NCBI GenBank assembly: GCA_910577585.1
Contig: CAJTNN010000007.1
Span: 1 to 40,366 of the forward strand
Source of the DNA: an uncultured Muribaculaceae bacterium
GTDB taxonomy: Bacteria > Bacteroidota > Bacteroidia > Bacteroidales > Muribaculaceae
DNA: 40,366 nt
Direction: 5' to 3'
Shown here: positions 1 to 9,466 of the stretch, one piece after another
Numbering within the stretch: the first letter of the stretch is position 1
Layout: the number at the start of each line of letters is the position of its first letter
Notes under the pieces: generated by a model
Database searches by the model: none
Told to the model about the DNA's origin: nothing
The model's input: the letters and a program-made list of their open reading frames with translations, nothing else
Program-made: the position numbers and the translations under genes

Positions 1-256
1 ACTGGCCGCTTTCAATCTTCTTGTTGGGATTGTAAGCAACCATGACCGAGGCCTTTTCCTCTTTGAGGGATTCGTTGATCTCCTTCAGTTTGGCCTTTGC
101 CCACGCATTTGCATCACTGCAACCGTAAGTTTCCTTAATATGAGAAGCAGTACCTAAATCCAGGTATCTCTCAGAAGAAGTGCCCCCCTCCTTTTTACGG
201 AAACTTCTGAGAATGTAGAAATGCGGATCCTTAGTCTTGGTAACGTGCAGAAACAT
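1..256 (-). CDS. IS1634-type transposase, N-terminal part (cut by window edge)
   Basis: The minus-strand reading frame starts with ATG at 256-254 and stays open for 85 codons to the window edge, so the 3' part is missing. The protein begins MFLHVTKTKD and contains the stretch AWAKAKLKEIN, then VAYNPNKKI. This matches what I remember of the N-terminus of IS1634-family (IS4-related DDE) transposases of Bacteroidota and Firmicutes, which carry EWAKEYVKELN-like and YSPSKQI-like segments. The catalytic DDE residues would lie beyond the window. A strong Bacteroidota promoter sits directly upstream at 285-316, so the gene looks able to be expressed. Whether the element is intact cannot be told here. 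Family assignment is by recall, not by search. Confidence 0.75.
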   Translation of the reverse strand, partial: MFLHVTKTKDPHFYILRSFRKKEGGTSSERYLDLGTASHIKETYGCSDANAWAKAKLKEINESLKEEKASVMVAYNPNKKIESGQ

Positions 257-284
257 AAGCTTTGTATTATAGTATTTTATAGCA

Positions 285-316
285 CAAAGATACAAAGAAA
301 AATTGACTCTACCAAA
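285..316 (-). promoter_or_regulatory. Bacteroidota promoter of the transposase
   Basis: On the minus strand TTTG (316-313) is followed by a 20-base spacer and TATCTTTG (292-285), an exact match to the phylum consensus TTTG-N19-21-TAnnTTTG. The transcript would start about 30 bases before the transposase ATG. Confidence 0.8.
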
Positions 317-329
317 TTTAAAGTCAATT
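301..329. repeat. Inverted repeat overlapping the transposase promoter
   Basis: AATTGACT (301-308) and AGTCAATT (322-329) form a perfect 8-base inverted repeat separated by 13 bases, covering the -33 box and part of the promoter spacer. It could be a binding site for the transposase or a repressor, or an internal IS repeat. The role is inferred from position only. Confidence 0.45.
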
Positions 330-370
330 ATTTACAAAAATTATTTCTAAAAACTCCTAAACTCCCGAAT

Positions 371-401
371 ATTGGTCAAAATGGGATAAAATTGGTCAAA
401 A
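371..401. repeat. Two direct repeats near the presumed IS end
   Basis: ATTGGTCAAAA occurs at 371-381 and again at 391-401, exactly 20 bases apart. A run of nine to ten G follows at 410-418. Such repeats just outside the transposase promoter may be subterminal transposase sites, with the element end close to the G run. No terminal inverted repeat partner is visible because the other end lies outside the window. Confidence 0.4.
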
Positions 402-420
402 GTTCGCATGGGGGGGGGTA

Positions 421-1104
421 GCCATGCTTTTTTATTTGTGAAATTGAAAAATTCCTTATATTTTTGCATTGGTAATTGAGGCGCAAGCCTCGGTGCCCAT
501 TCAAAAGAGTTGACAATGGGTGGAGCATGAATGTCGTGATGATATGCAGGAGTTTTGGCAAGGAAGCTCAGCTCCCCCATTTTGAGATACAGATGATGAC
601 TCGATGTCGAGTCGTGGCCAGCGCGGCTGCGTTCGGGATTGAGGCAGAAAACTGGAAATGCTTAGAGAATGTTTAGTATAGCGACTGAAAATCATACCAT
701 CGTGACAACATGGAGCGTGTGTGACGCTCCGTAGAAGTGTGAAATTGAATAAGAGTGAACAAAGCAAGTTTCAAGAAATTTTAGTGATATAAATTGTAAG
801 TTAGTGGTTGCGAAAGGCGCAGGCTTGTGAAAGCGGGGCGCCTTTCTCGCGTTTATACCTGTCGGTCAGCCCGCGCATATCTCCGGCGGTCAGCCGGCGT
901 GTATGCTGATAGGTATGCCGCTGTATGGCGCGTAGTCGGGCGAGTGAATGACTTGCAAAATATTAAGTAATGTTGTTTTCGTGACCTACATATTGAGATT
1001 GATTGTGCAATCTTGATTATATTTGCGGCATCTTACGAAGTCGTCAAGGCTTTTTACGAAAAAAGAACTAAGCGGCTTCCTCAAAAGAATCTACCTAAGA
1101 GATA
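421..1104. other. Long region without a supportable gene
   Basis: No open frame here resembles a known protein; the longest (476-676 and its opposite strand) have no recognisable motif. Visible structure: a palindrome GACTCGA-tg-TCGAGTC at 598-613, a hairpin GGAGCGT-gtgtg-ACGCTCC at 712-730, and a hairpin GAAAGGCGC / GCGCCTTTC at 812-820 and 838-846. The stretch may be decayed DNA beside the IS element plus the 5' region of the GlmU-like gene. Confidence 0.5.
1018..1025 (+). promoter_or_regulatory. Possible -7 box for the GlmU-like gene
   Basis: TATATTTG fits TAnnTTTG and lies 80 bases before the ATG at 1105. No good TTTG box is found 19-21 bases upstream (only TTGA at 993-996), so this is a weak call. 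Confidence 0.4.
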
Positions 1105-2322
1105 ATGCAAAAGATAGTATTGTTTGACACCGAGGCGGTGCACAACGACCTGCTGCCTCTATCCTACACGCGACCTGTGGCCGCGTTTCGTCTGGGTATC
1201 CGCACATTGCGCGAGCAATGGGAGGATATAATGCCGGGTGATTATTGCTATCGCCCGGTAGAGTTTCAGGTCGACAAGTTCGGCACCTGTGATGCCTCTG
1301 CGGCCGACCTTCTCTTTGTGGCCGGAAATCTGATACCTGAAGAGTCGCTCGTGGCGCCTATTCTTGCGCTCAAGCCGGGTGAGGCGTTGATGGCAGGCGA
1401 GGATCTGCTGGCCTACCGTGGCAGCGAGGCCGGGCTTGATGCCGGCGATTTCAGTCGGGTTGAGCTGGGCGAGGTGCCTTATGGGATGATTCGCTTTGTC
1501 TACGACATATTCCTTAATAATGCTGAGGCCATACGCCGTGAGTTCAGGCGTCTGACCGCCGGACGCGTCTCGGCGCCGCTAGATGCCAGCAACCGGGTGC
1601 TCGGCGACCTCATGGACGCCGACGGGCAGCCGATGCTCTTTATCGAAGAGGGAGCACAGGTAGAGGGTGCTATTATTAATGTGAAGGAGGGTCCGGTCTA
1701 CATCGGGCGCGATGCCGTGGTGATGGAGGGGGCGTGTGTGCGCGGTCCGCTGGCCATGTGTGCCAAATCGCAGGTGAAGATGGGCGCCAAGATATATGGG
1801 GGCACTACCTTCGGCCCCTATTGCAAAATCGGGGGCGAGGTGCAGAATGCCGTCATCTTCGGTTATAGCAACAAGGCCCACGACGGCTATCTCGGCAATG
1901 CCGTGATAGGGGAGTGGTGCAATCTCGGAGCCGGAGTCAATGCGTCAAATCTCAAGAACGACTACAGCAAGATACGCCTCTGGAATTATCCGCGCCACAC
2001 CTTCATGCGAACCGACCTGCAATTCTGCGGCCTTATAATGGCTGACCACAGTAAGGCCGGCATCAACTGCATGTTCAACACCGCTACGGTAGTGGGTGTG
2101 GGTGTGAACCTGCACGGGGCGGGATTTCCGCGTGTGTTTGTGCCCAGTTTTCAGGAGGGTTCGCCGGCCGGTGGCATGACCGATGTGCCGCTTAAGAAAT
2201 TCTATCAGATAGCCGAGCGGGTGATGGGGCGCCGCGGGCTGACGCTCACCGACGCCGACATGCGCATCTACGAACGTGTCTACGAAGTGGCCTCACGCTA
2301 TAAGCAGCCGAGCAAAAAGTAA
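1105..2322 (+). CDS. GlmU-like putative sugar nucleotidyltransferase with left-handed beta-helix
   Basis: The 405-residue protein has an N-terminal part resembling the alternative GlmU of Bacteroidota (IVLFDTEAVHNDLLPLSYTRPVAAFR-type opening, with the LSYTRPVA segment near residues 18-26) and a C-terminal hexapeptide-repeat region from about residue 185 to 330, for example GGTTFGPYCKIGG and AVIGEWCNLGAG. Family knowledge: these proteins are thought to replace classical GlmU, making UDP-N-acetylglucosamine from glucosamine-1-phosphate by acetyl transfer and uridylyl transfer for peptidoglycan and lipopolysaccharide. The classical N-terminal nucleotide motif LAAGxGTRM is absent, as expected for this alternative family. 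It stands alone, followed by the rpsL promoter. The exact substrate is inferred. An annotation as a generic sugar-phosphate nucleotidyltransferase is possible. Confidence 0.8.
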   Translation: MQKIVLFDTEAVHNDLLPLSYTRPVAAFRLGIRTLREQWEDIMPGDYCYRPVEFQVDKFGTCDASAADLLFVAGNLIPEESLVAPILALKPGEALMAGEDLLAYRGSEAGLDAGDFSRVELGEVPYGMIRFVYDIFLNNAEAIRREFRRLTAGRVSAPLDASNRVLGDLMDADGQPMLFIEEGAQVEGAIINVKEGPVYIGRDAVVMEGACVRGPLAMCAKSQVKMGAKIYGGTTFGPYCKIGGEVQNAVIFGYSNKAHDGYLGNAVIGEWCNLGAGVNASNLKNDYSKIRLWNYPRHTFMRTDLQFCGLIMADHSKAGINCMFNTATVVGVGVNLHGAGFPRVFVPSFQEGSPAGGMTDVPLKKFYQIAERVMGRRGLTLTDADMRIYERVYEVASRYKQPSKK

Positions 2323-2361
2323 GAATATTATAGAAATTAGTGAAAATTAACGGCCTGGAAA

Positions 2362-2393
2362 TTTGCGTAAACCGTTTATTTTTAGTAATTTTG
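2362..2393 (+). promoter_or_regulatory. Main promoter of the str ribosomal operon
   Basis: TTTG (2362-2365), a 20-base spacer and TAATTTTG (2386-2393) match the Bacteroidota consensus exactly. It lies about 200 bases upstream of rpsL and is probably the principal promoter for rpsL-rpsG-fusA-rpsJ and beyond. Confidence 0.85.
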
Positions 2394-2399
2394 CAACGC

Positions 2400-2601
2400 T
2401 TTGAAGAAGATTTCAGAGGCAGCTGGCGGCAATAGTTTGGAAATCAAGCTATTAGACGTCGGTGTAAATGTGTGTTCATCGCGAAGTTGCGTTGCCTGCA
2501 GGTGATGGTGGCTGAGAGGTGGGGCGCGGGTCTCAGGAGTCTGGCCGGCTGCAAGGTCGGCATGGCAATAGCGACAACAACCAAATAATCAAAATAACAG
2601 A
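2400..2601 (+). promoter_or_regulatory. Long 5' leader of rpsL
   Basis: From the predicted transcript start near 2400 to the rpsL ATG there are about 200 untranslated bases, rich in G in the middle (2510-2565), with a small hairpin candidate around 2541-2562 (GCCG/CGGC arms). Long leaders before ribosomal operons are often sites of autoregulation. No known leader fold is recognised by eye. Confidence 0.4.
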
Positions 2602-2985
2602 ATGCCTACTATTCAGCAATTAGTAAGAAAAGGACGCACAGTTCTTAAGGACAAGAGCAAGTCGCCGGCATTGGATTCATGCCCGCAGCGTCGTGGTGTG
2701 TGTGTACGTGTGTACACTACTACCCCGAAAAAGCCTAACTCGGCAATGCGTAAGGTGGCGCGTGTGCGTCTGACCAATGGTAAGGAAGTGAACTCTTACA
2801 TTCCCGGAGAGGGCCACAACCTTCAGGAGCACTCGATCGTGATGGTACGCGGTGGACGTGTGAAGGACCTTCCCGGTGTTCGCTACCACATCGTGCGCGG
2901 TACACTTGACACCGCAGGCGTGCAGGGTCGCACCCAGCGTCGTTCCAAATATGGAGCAAAGCGTCCTAAAGCAGCCAAGAAATAA
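2602..2985 (+). CDS. rpsL: 30S ribosomal protein S12
   Basis: The 127-residue protein starts PTIQQLVRKGR and carries the signature TTTPKKPNSAMRKVARVRL and, further on, GGRVKDLPGVRYH. S12 sits at the decoding centre and helps check codon-anticodon pairing. The lysines of the PKKPNS and GGRVKD loops, where changes give streptomycin resistance in other bacteria, are the wild-type residues. Length is close to the usual 124. It is the first gene of the str operon, 161 bases before rpsG. Confidence 0.98.
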   Translation: MPTIQQLVRKGRTVLKDKSKSPALDSCPQRRGVCVRVYTTTPKKPNSAMRKVARVRLTNGKEVNSYIPGEGHNLQEHSIVMVRGGRVKDLPGVRYHIVRGTLDTAGVQGRTQRRSKYGAKRPKAAKK

Positions 2986-3146
2986 TCAAATCAAATCAGC
3001 ATCCGGTTTTTGATTTATTGGTGAAGCTGAAAGGTTGAGTAAACGCGCGCAAGAGAGCGAGGCGTTGAAGTAATCGGGCGGAAACACACACAACGTAAGC
3101 CCCTCGAAGCAACCAAGGAACAAAACCACATCCTTTTAAACAGACA

Positions 3147-3623
3147 ATGAGAAAAGCAAAGCCTAAGAAAAGGGTAATACTCCCTGATCCTGTCTATCAT
3201 GACGTTAAGGTGACTAAATTTGTGAATCACCTGATGTACGACGGCAAGAAAAACACTGCCTACACTATCTTCTACACGGCATTGGAGACTGTGAAGACCA
3301 AGATGCCCAACGAGGAGAAGTCAGCCCTTGAGATCTGGAAGAAGGCTCTTGAGAACGTGACTCCCCAGGTAGAGGTTAAGTCACGCCGCGTAGGTGGCGC
3401 CACATTCCAGGTGCCCACCGAGATCCGCGCTGACCGCAAGGAGTCAATCTCCATGAAGAATCTCATCATCTTCGCACGCAAGCGTGGTGGCAAGACCATG
3501 GCCGACAAGCTGGCAGCCGAAATCGTAGACGCATTCAACGATCAGGGCGGCGCTTACAAGCGTAAGGAGGATATGCACCGCATGGCTGAGGCCAACCGCG
3601 CGTTTGCACATTTCAGATTTTAA
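3147..3623 (+). CDS. rpsG: 30S ribosomal protein S7
   Basis: 158 residues, starting MRKAKPKKRVILPDPVYHD; it contains NVTPQVEVKSRRVGGATFQVP, the usual S7 core, and ends NRAFAHFRF. S7 starts assembly of the head of the 30S subunit by binding the 3' domain of 16S rRNA and lies at the exit site. In Escherichia coli S7 represses translation of its own operon by binding the rpsL-rpsG spacer. Here that spacer is 161 bases and includes complementary AATCAAA- and TTTGATT-type arms around 2984-3020, so similar control is possible but unproven. fusA follows after 15 bases. Confidence 0.98.
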   Translation: MRKAKPKKRVILPDPVYHDVKVTKFVNHLMYDGKKNTAYTIFYTALETVKTKMPNEEKSALEIWKKALENVTPQVEVKSRRVGGATFQVPTEIRADRKESISMKNLIIFARKRGGKTMADKLAAEIVDAFNDQGGAYKRKEDMHRMAEANRAFAHFRF

Positions 3624-3638
3624 TCGCAGACTCACACA

Positions 3639-5762
<2,124 letters not shown>

Positions 5763-5780
5763 TAAAGCTATAATAATACA

Positions 5781-6086
5781 ATGAGCCAAAAAATCAGAAT
5801 CAAACTGAAATCATACGATCACAACCTCGTCGACAAATCGGCCGAGAAGATCGTGAAGACAGTGAAATCCACAGGCGCAGTAGTCAGCGGTCCGATACCT
5901 CTGCCCACACACAAGCGCATCTTCACCGTCAACCGCTCCACCTTCGTCAACAAGAAGAGCCGCGAGCAGTTTGAACTCAGCTCCTATCAGCGTCTGATCG
6001 ACATCTACAGCTCAACTGCCAAGACTGTCGACGCACTCATGAAGCTTGAGCTTCCCAGCGGAGTTGACGTTTCGATCAAGGTCTGA
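5781..6086 (+). CDS. rpsJ: 30S ribosomal protein S10
   Basis: 101 residues, opening MSQKIRIKLKSYDHNLVDKS with the typical GPIPLPTHKRIFTVNRSTFVNKKSREQFE core. S10 belongs to the head of the 30S subunit and in many bacteria also acts as NusE in transcription antitermination. In this genome it follows fusA after only 18 bases and so is transcribed with the str genes, while a 204-base structured gap separates it from rplC, the rest of the S10 operon. Confidence 0.98.
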   Translation: MSQKIRIKLKSYDHNLVDKSAEKIVKTVKSTGAVVSGPIPLPTHKRIFTVNRSTFVNKKSREQFELSSYQRLIDIYSSTAKTVDALMKLELPSGVDVSIKV

Positions 6087-6108
6087 AGCGCTGACATCTC
6101 CCGATCCA

Positions 6109-6169
6109 TCCGATAACGACACGAAGATATCGAATCCCCTGCCCCCCGGCGGGGCAGGGGAGAATCGGA
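6109..6169 (+). promoter_or_regulatory. Strong two-part hairpin between rpsJ and rplC
   Basis: An inner perfect 10-base stem CCCCTGCCCC (6136-6145) / GGGGCAGGGG (6151-6160) with a 5-base loop is enclosed by an outer stem TCCGAT (6109-6114) / ATCGGA (6164-6169). No T run follows, so it is not a classical terminator. It may be a ribosomal-protein binding site or an attenuator controlling rplC and downstream genes. Confidence 0.6.
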
Positions 6170-6220
6170 GGGATCATCCCCAAACACAACAACACAACAC
6201 AACAAGTAATACAATCCGAA

Positions 6221-6253
6221 GCCTCTTGTGGAGGAAGGCCGGGCTGACCCCGG
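6221..6253 (+). promoter_or_regulatory. Paired small hairpins just before rplC
   Basis: CCTC (6222-6225) / GAGG (6231-6234) and CCGGG (6239-6243) / CCCGG (6249-6253) form two small hairpins that end 37 bases before the rplC start. With the larger hairpin upstream they make this gap look like a folded leader. Confidence 0.4.
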
Positions 6254-6290
6254 GATTCAACTCGCAATGCTTCACAATATCAAACCAGAA

Positions 6291-6908
6291 ATGCCAGGAT
6301 TATTAGGAAAGAAAATCGGAATGACATCCGTTTTCAGTGCCGACGGCAAGAACGTGCCGTGCACTGTTATCGAAGTAGGTCCTTGTGTGGTTACTCAGAT
6401 CAAGACTGTAGAGACTGACGGCTATGAGGCTGTACAGGTGGGCTTCCAGGAGAAGAAGGAGAAGCACACCAACAAGGCTGAGGCAGGTCACTTCTCAAAA
6501 GCCGGAGTAACACCGCAGCGCCACTTGGCCGAGTTCAAGTCTTTCGAGACTGTGCCTGCACTTGGAGACACTCTGACTGTAGAGCTGTTCCAGGAGGGCG
6601 GATTTGTTGACGTAGTCGGCACCAGCAAAGGTAAAGGCTTCCAAGGCGTGGTTAAGCGCCACGGCTTCGGCGGCGTAGGCCAGGCCACTCACGGTCAGCA
6701 CAACCGTCTTCGTGCTCCGGGTTCAATCGGCGCCTGCTCGTATCCCGCAAAGGTATTCAAAGGTCTCCGCATGGCCGGCCAGATGGGCAATGAGCGTGTG
6801 ACTGTACAGAATCTCCAGGTGATCAAAGTTCTGCCGGAACACAATTTGTTAATGATCAAGGGAAGCATCCCCGGTCCTAAAGGTTCAATCGTTTTAGTTG
6901 AGAAATAA
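6291..6908 (+). CDS. rplC: 50S ribosomal protein L3
   Basis: The start is placed at 6291 (MPGLLGKKIGMTSVFSADGK), giving 205 residues, the usual size. A longer in-frame start at 6228 would add a meaningless 21-residue extension inside a hairpin region. The glutamine-rich loop reaching the peptidyl-transferase centre is present (GFGGVGQATHGQHNRLRAPGS, with the methylatable GQ context). L3 is an early assembly protein of the 50S subunit. Its stop overlaps the rplD start by one base (TAATG), suggesting translational coupling. Confidence 0.95.
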   Translation: MPGLLGKKIGMTSVFSADGKNVPCTVIEVGPCVVTQIKTVETDGYEAVQVGFQEKKEKHTNKAEAGHFSKAGVTPQRHLAEFKSFETVPALGDTLTVELFQEGGFVDVVGTSKGKGFQGVVKRHGFGGVGQATHGQHNRLRAPGSIGACSYPAKVFKGLRMAGQMGNERVTVQNLQVIKVLPEHNLLMIKGSIPGPKGSIVLVEK

Positions 6909-7534
6909 TGGAAGTAGCAGTATATAACATCAAAGGTGAAGATACGGGTCGCAAAGTGACCCTCAATGATGAAGTGTTTGGCCGCGACCTTACAGAGGGT
7001 AATGCAGAGCACACCCTCTATCTCGACGTAAAGCAGTACCTTGGCAACCAGCGTCAGGGCACCCACAAGAGCAAGGAGCGCAGCGAAATCAGCGGTTCGA
7101 CCCGCAAGCTGATCCGTCAGAAGGGTGGCGGCGGCGCACGTCGCGGCGACATCAACTCTCCGCTTCTGCGTGGCGGTGCCACTGTGTTCGGTCCGCGTCC
7201 GCGTGACTACCGCAGCAAGCTCAACAAGAAGCAGAAGGCTCTGGCGCGTCGCATCGCGCTGACTTCGAAGGTGCCCAGCATCTTTGTGGTAGAGAACTTC
7301 TCGTTCGACGCTCCGCGCACTAAGAGCTACATGGAGCTCGCCAAGAACTTCAAGGTGGCCGACAAGAAGGTGCTCCTCGTGTTCCCCGAGAAGGACGACA
7401 ACGTGCTTCTCTCGGTGCGCAACGTGCCCAACGCGCTTCTTCAGCGTGCAATGGACCTCAACGCCTACACAGTGCTCAACACTGACGCCATCCTCGTGAC
7501 AGAAGACAGCGTGGCAGTCCTTAACCAATTCTAA
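6908..7534 (+). CDS. rplD: 50S ribosomal protein L4
   Basis: 208 residues. The extended tunnel loop is recognisable (KGGGGARRGDINSPLLRGG), which helps line the peptide exit tunnel together with L22. L4 is also the autogenous repressor of the S10 operon in gamma-proteobacteria; whether that holds here is unknown, but the structured rpsJ-rplC gap would be the place to look. The ATG overlaps the last base of rplC. Confidence 0.97.
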   Translation: MEVAVYNIKGEDTGRKVTLNDEVFGRDLTEGNAEHTLYLDVKQYLGNQRQGTHKSKERSEISGSTRKLIRQKGGGGARRGDINSPLLRGGATVFGPRPRDYRSKLNKKQKALARRIALTSKVPSIFVVENFSFDAPRTKSYMELAKNFKVADKKVLLVFPEKDDNVLLSVRNVPNALLQRAMDLNAYTVLNTDAILVTEDSVAVLNQF

Positions 7535-7538
7535 ACAG

Positions 7539-7544
7539 AAGGAG
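7539..7544 (+). promoter_or_regulatory. Shine-Dalgarno-like AAGGAG before rplW
   Basis: AAGGAG ends 10 bases before the rplW ATG at 7555. This is noteworthy only because most genes in this cluster have A-rich upstream regions without such a motif. Confidence 0.45.
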
Positions 7545-7554
7545 AAACAACACA

Positions 7555-7845
7555 ATGAAAATAGAGATCAGACCTATCGTGACTGAGAAGGCTACGGCCT
7601 ACAGCGAGAAGCAGAACTGCTACACATTTGCTGTGTCTCCGGACGCCAACAAGTTTCAGATCAAGGACGTTGTCGAGAAACTCTACAACGTGCGCGTAGT
7701 GAGTGTGAACACTTGCAACTACGCAGGCAAGCGCAAGGCCCGCTACACCAAGTCAGGCCTCCTGCGCGGTTCAAAGCCCGCATTCAAGAAGGCTTACGTG
7801 ACAGTAGCCGAGGGCCAATCGATCGATTACTATAGCAATATTTAA
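7555..7845 (+). CDS. rplW: 50S ribosomal protein L23
   Basis: 96 residues, beginning MKIEIRPIVTEKATAYSE; the IRPIVTEKAT opening and the VVSVNTCNYAGKRKARY segment are diagnostic. L23 sits at the exit of the peptide tunnel and is the docking site for trigger factor and the signal recognition particle. It follows rplD by 20 bases and precedes rplB by 8. Confidence 0.97.
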   Translation: MKIEIRPIVTEKATAYSEKQNCYTFAVSPDANKFQIKDVVEKLYNVRVVSVNTCNYAGKRKARYTKSGLLRGSKPAFKKAYVTVAEGQSIDYYSNI

Positions 7846-7853
7846 AAGTTCCA

Positions 7854-8723
7854 ATGGCAGTAAAAAAATTCAAGCCCACAACCCCGGGCCAAAGACACAA
7901 GATTATTGGTGTGTTCAAACGCGAAGAGCAGGTCATCAATAAGGATGGCCAGCAGGAAGTTCGCAAATCGACTGCTAACGCACCAGAGAAATCTCTTATC
8001 GTCGGCAAGCGCAGCACCGGCGGTCGCAACAGCTCAGGTCACCTGAGCACACGCTACCGTGGCGGCGGCCATAAGAGAAAATTGCGTCTCATCGACTTCA
8101 AGCGTACTAACGACGGTGTACCCGCAGTGGTGAAGACCATCGAGTATGATCCTAACCGCAGCGCCCGCATCGCGCTTCTCTACTACAGCGATGGCCAGAA
8201 GGCATACATGATTGCCCCCAATGGTCTCGAGGTAGGTCAGACAGTGGTGAGCGGTCCCGACGCAGCTCCTGAGGTAGGCAACTCGCTTCCTCTGGCTAAG
8301 ATCCCCGTAGGTACGCTGATCCATTGTATCGAACTCCGCCCCGGTCAGGGTGCCAGCATGGCACGCTCTGCGGGCACGTTCGCTCAGTTGACTTCTCGCG
8401 AAGGTGACTACGCGATTATCAAATTGCCTTCGGGTGAAACCCGCAAGGTGCTTCTTTCATGCCGCGCTACAGTGGGCGTCGTTGGCAACAGCGAGCACTC
8501 ACTCGAGTCAAGCGGTAAGGCTGGCCGCAGCCGCTGGCAGGGCCGTCGCCCCCACAACCGTGGTGTGGTAATGAACCCTGTCGATCACCCGATGGGTGGT
8601 GGTGAAGGCCGTCAGAGCGGTGGACACCCGCGTTCACGCACAGGTCTCTACGCTAAGGGCCTGAAGACTCGCTCGCCGAAGAAACATTCTTCGAAGTATA
8701 TCATTGAAAGAAGAAAAAAATAA
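7854..8723 (+). CDS. rplB: 50S ribosomal protein L2
   Basis: 289 residues, longer than the usual 273-276. Core features are intact: GGRNSSGHLSTRYRGGGHKR near residues 62-81 and the conserved NPVDHPMGGGEGR loop near the C-terminus, which reaches the peptidyl-transferase centre. Compared with the Bacteroides protein as I remember it, about 15 extra charged residues lie around residues 21-37 (region FKREEQVINKDGQQEVRK). L2 is one of the most conserved 50S proteins, needed for subunit association and the peptidyl-transferase centre. Confidence 0.97.
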   Translation: MAVKKFKPTTPGQRHKIIGVFKREEQVINKDGQQEVRKSTANAPEKSLIVGKRSTGGRNSSGHLSTRYRGGGHKRKLRLIDFKRTNDGVPAVVKTIEYDPNRSARIALLYYSDGQKAYMIAPNGLEVGQTVVSGPDAAPEVGNSLPLAKIPVGTLIHCIELRPGQGASMARSAGTFAQLTSREGDYAIIKLPSGETRKVLLSCRATVGVVGNSEHSLESSGKAGRSRWQGRRPHNRGVVMNPVDHPMGGGEGRQSGGHPRSRTGLYAKGLKTRSPKKHSSKYIIERRKK

Positions 8724-8745
8724 AATCTGATAAAAGAAGACAACT

Positions 8746-9015
8746 ATGAGTCGTTCGCTTAAAAAAGGACCATTTATCAGCGTAAAGCTCGAAAAGAAAG
8801 TGGCTGCAATGGAGGAAAGCGGCAAAAAGTCTGTGATCAAGACCTGGAGCCGCGCCTCAATGATCTCTCCGGACTTCGTAGGCCACACTTTCGCAGTGCA
8901 CAATGGTAACAAGTTCATCCCCGTCTATGTGACTGAGAACATGGTAGGCCACAAGCTCGGGGAGTTTGCTCCGACCCGCACATTCCGCGGCCACGGCGGC
9001 AACAAGAAGAAATAA
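8746..9015 (+). CDS. rpsS: 30S ribosomal protein S19
   Basis: 89 residues, opening MSRSLKKGPFISVKLEKKV and with the conserved HNGNKFIPVYVTENMVGHKLGEFAPTR-type core and GHGG end. S19 lies in the head of the 30S subunit beside S13 and contacts the A-site region and bridge to the large subunit. It is placed between rplB and rplV as in nearly all bacteria. Confidence 0.97.
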   Translation: MSRSLKKGPFISVKLEKKVAAMEESGKKSVIKTWSRASMISPDFVGHTFAVHNGNKFIPVYVTENMVGHKLGEFAPTRTFRGHGGNKKK

Positions 9016-9053
9016 TGGCCCTAATCACTAAAGAATAAAAGCATAACAATACA

Positions 9054-9458
9054 ATGGGTGTAAGAAAAAGAAATTCAGCAGACGCCATTAAGGAGGCCCG
9101 CAAAGGCGAATACTTCGCCAAGCTCCGCAATGTGCCCACGTCGCCCCGCAAGATGCGCCTCGTCGTTGACATGGTGCGCGGTCAGGAGGTCTTCAAGGCA
9201 CTCGGCATCCTTAAATTTTCAAATAAAGAGGCTTCTAACCGCGTGGAGAAACTCCTCCGCTCGGCTATCGCCAACTGGGAACAGAAGAATGATCGCAAGG
9301 CTGAGGCCGGCGAGCTCTATGTGAAGACTATCTTCGTAGACGCCGCCCCGATGCTCAAGCGCCTGCGTCCGGCCCCGCAGGGCCGCGGCTACCGCATCCG
9401 CAAGCGCTCCAATCACGTGACTCTCTTTGTGGACACAATTAATAACGATAAAGACTAA
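9054..9458 (+). CDS. rplV: 50S ribosomal protein L22
   Basis: 134 residues. VPTSPRKMRLVVDMVRG in the N-terminal third and RLRPAPQGRGYRIRKRSNHVT in the long beta-hairpin loop are the family hallmarks; the loop lines the peptide tunnel beside L4, where macrolide-resistance changes occur in other bacteria. The N-terminus (MGVRKRNSADAIKEARK) is somewhat longer than in Escherichia coli, as usual in Bacteroidota. Only 8 bases separate it from rpsC. Confidence 0.96.
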   Translation: MGVRKRNSADAIKEARKGEYFAKLRNVPTSPRKMRLVVDMVRGQEVFKALGILKFSNKEASNRVEKLLRSAIANWEQKNDRKAEAGELYVKTIFVDAAPMLKRLRPAPQGRGYRIRKRSNHVTLFVDTINNDKD

Positions 9459-9466
9459 TTCGCAAG

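Noticed and set aside
476..767. Short frames on both strands in the first kilobase
   Set aside because: No similarity to any family I know, no promoter or start context; reported only as an unassigned region.
6228..6290. Longer N-terminus for L3
   Set aside because: The added 21 residues lie over a hairpin and are not found in L3; the ATG at 6291 gives the standard start.
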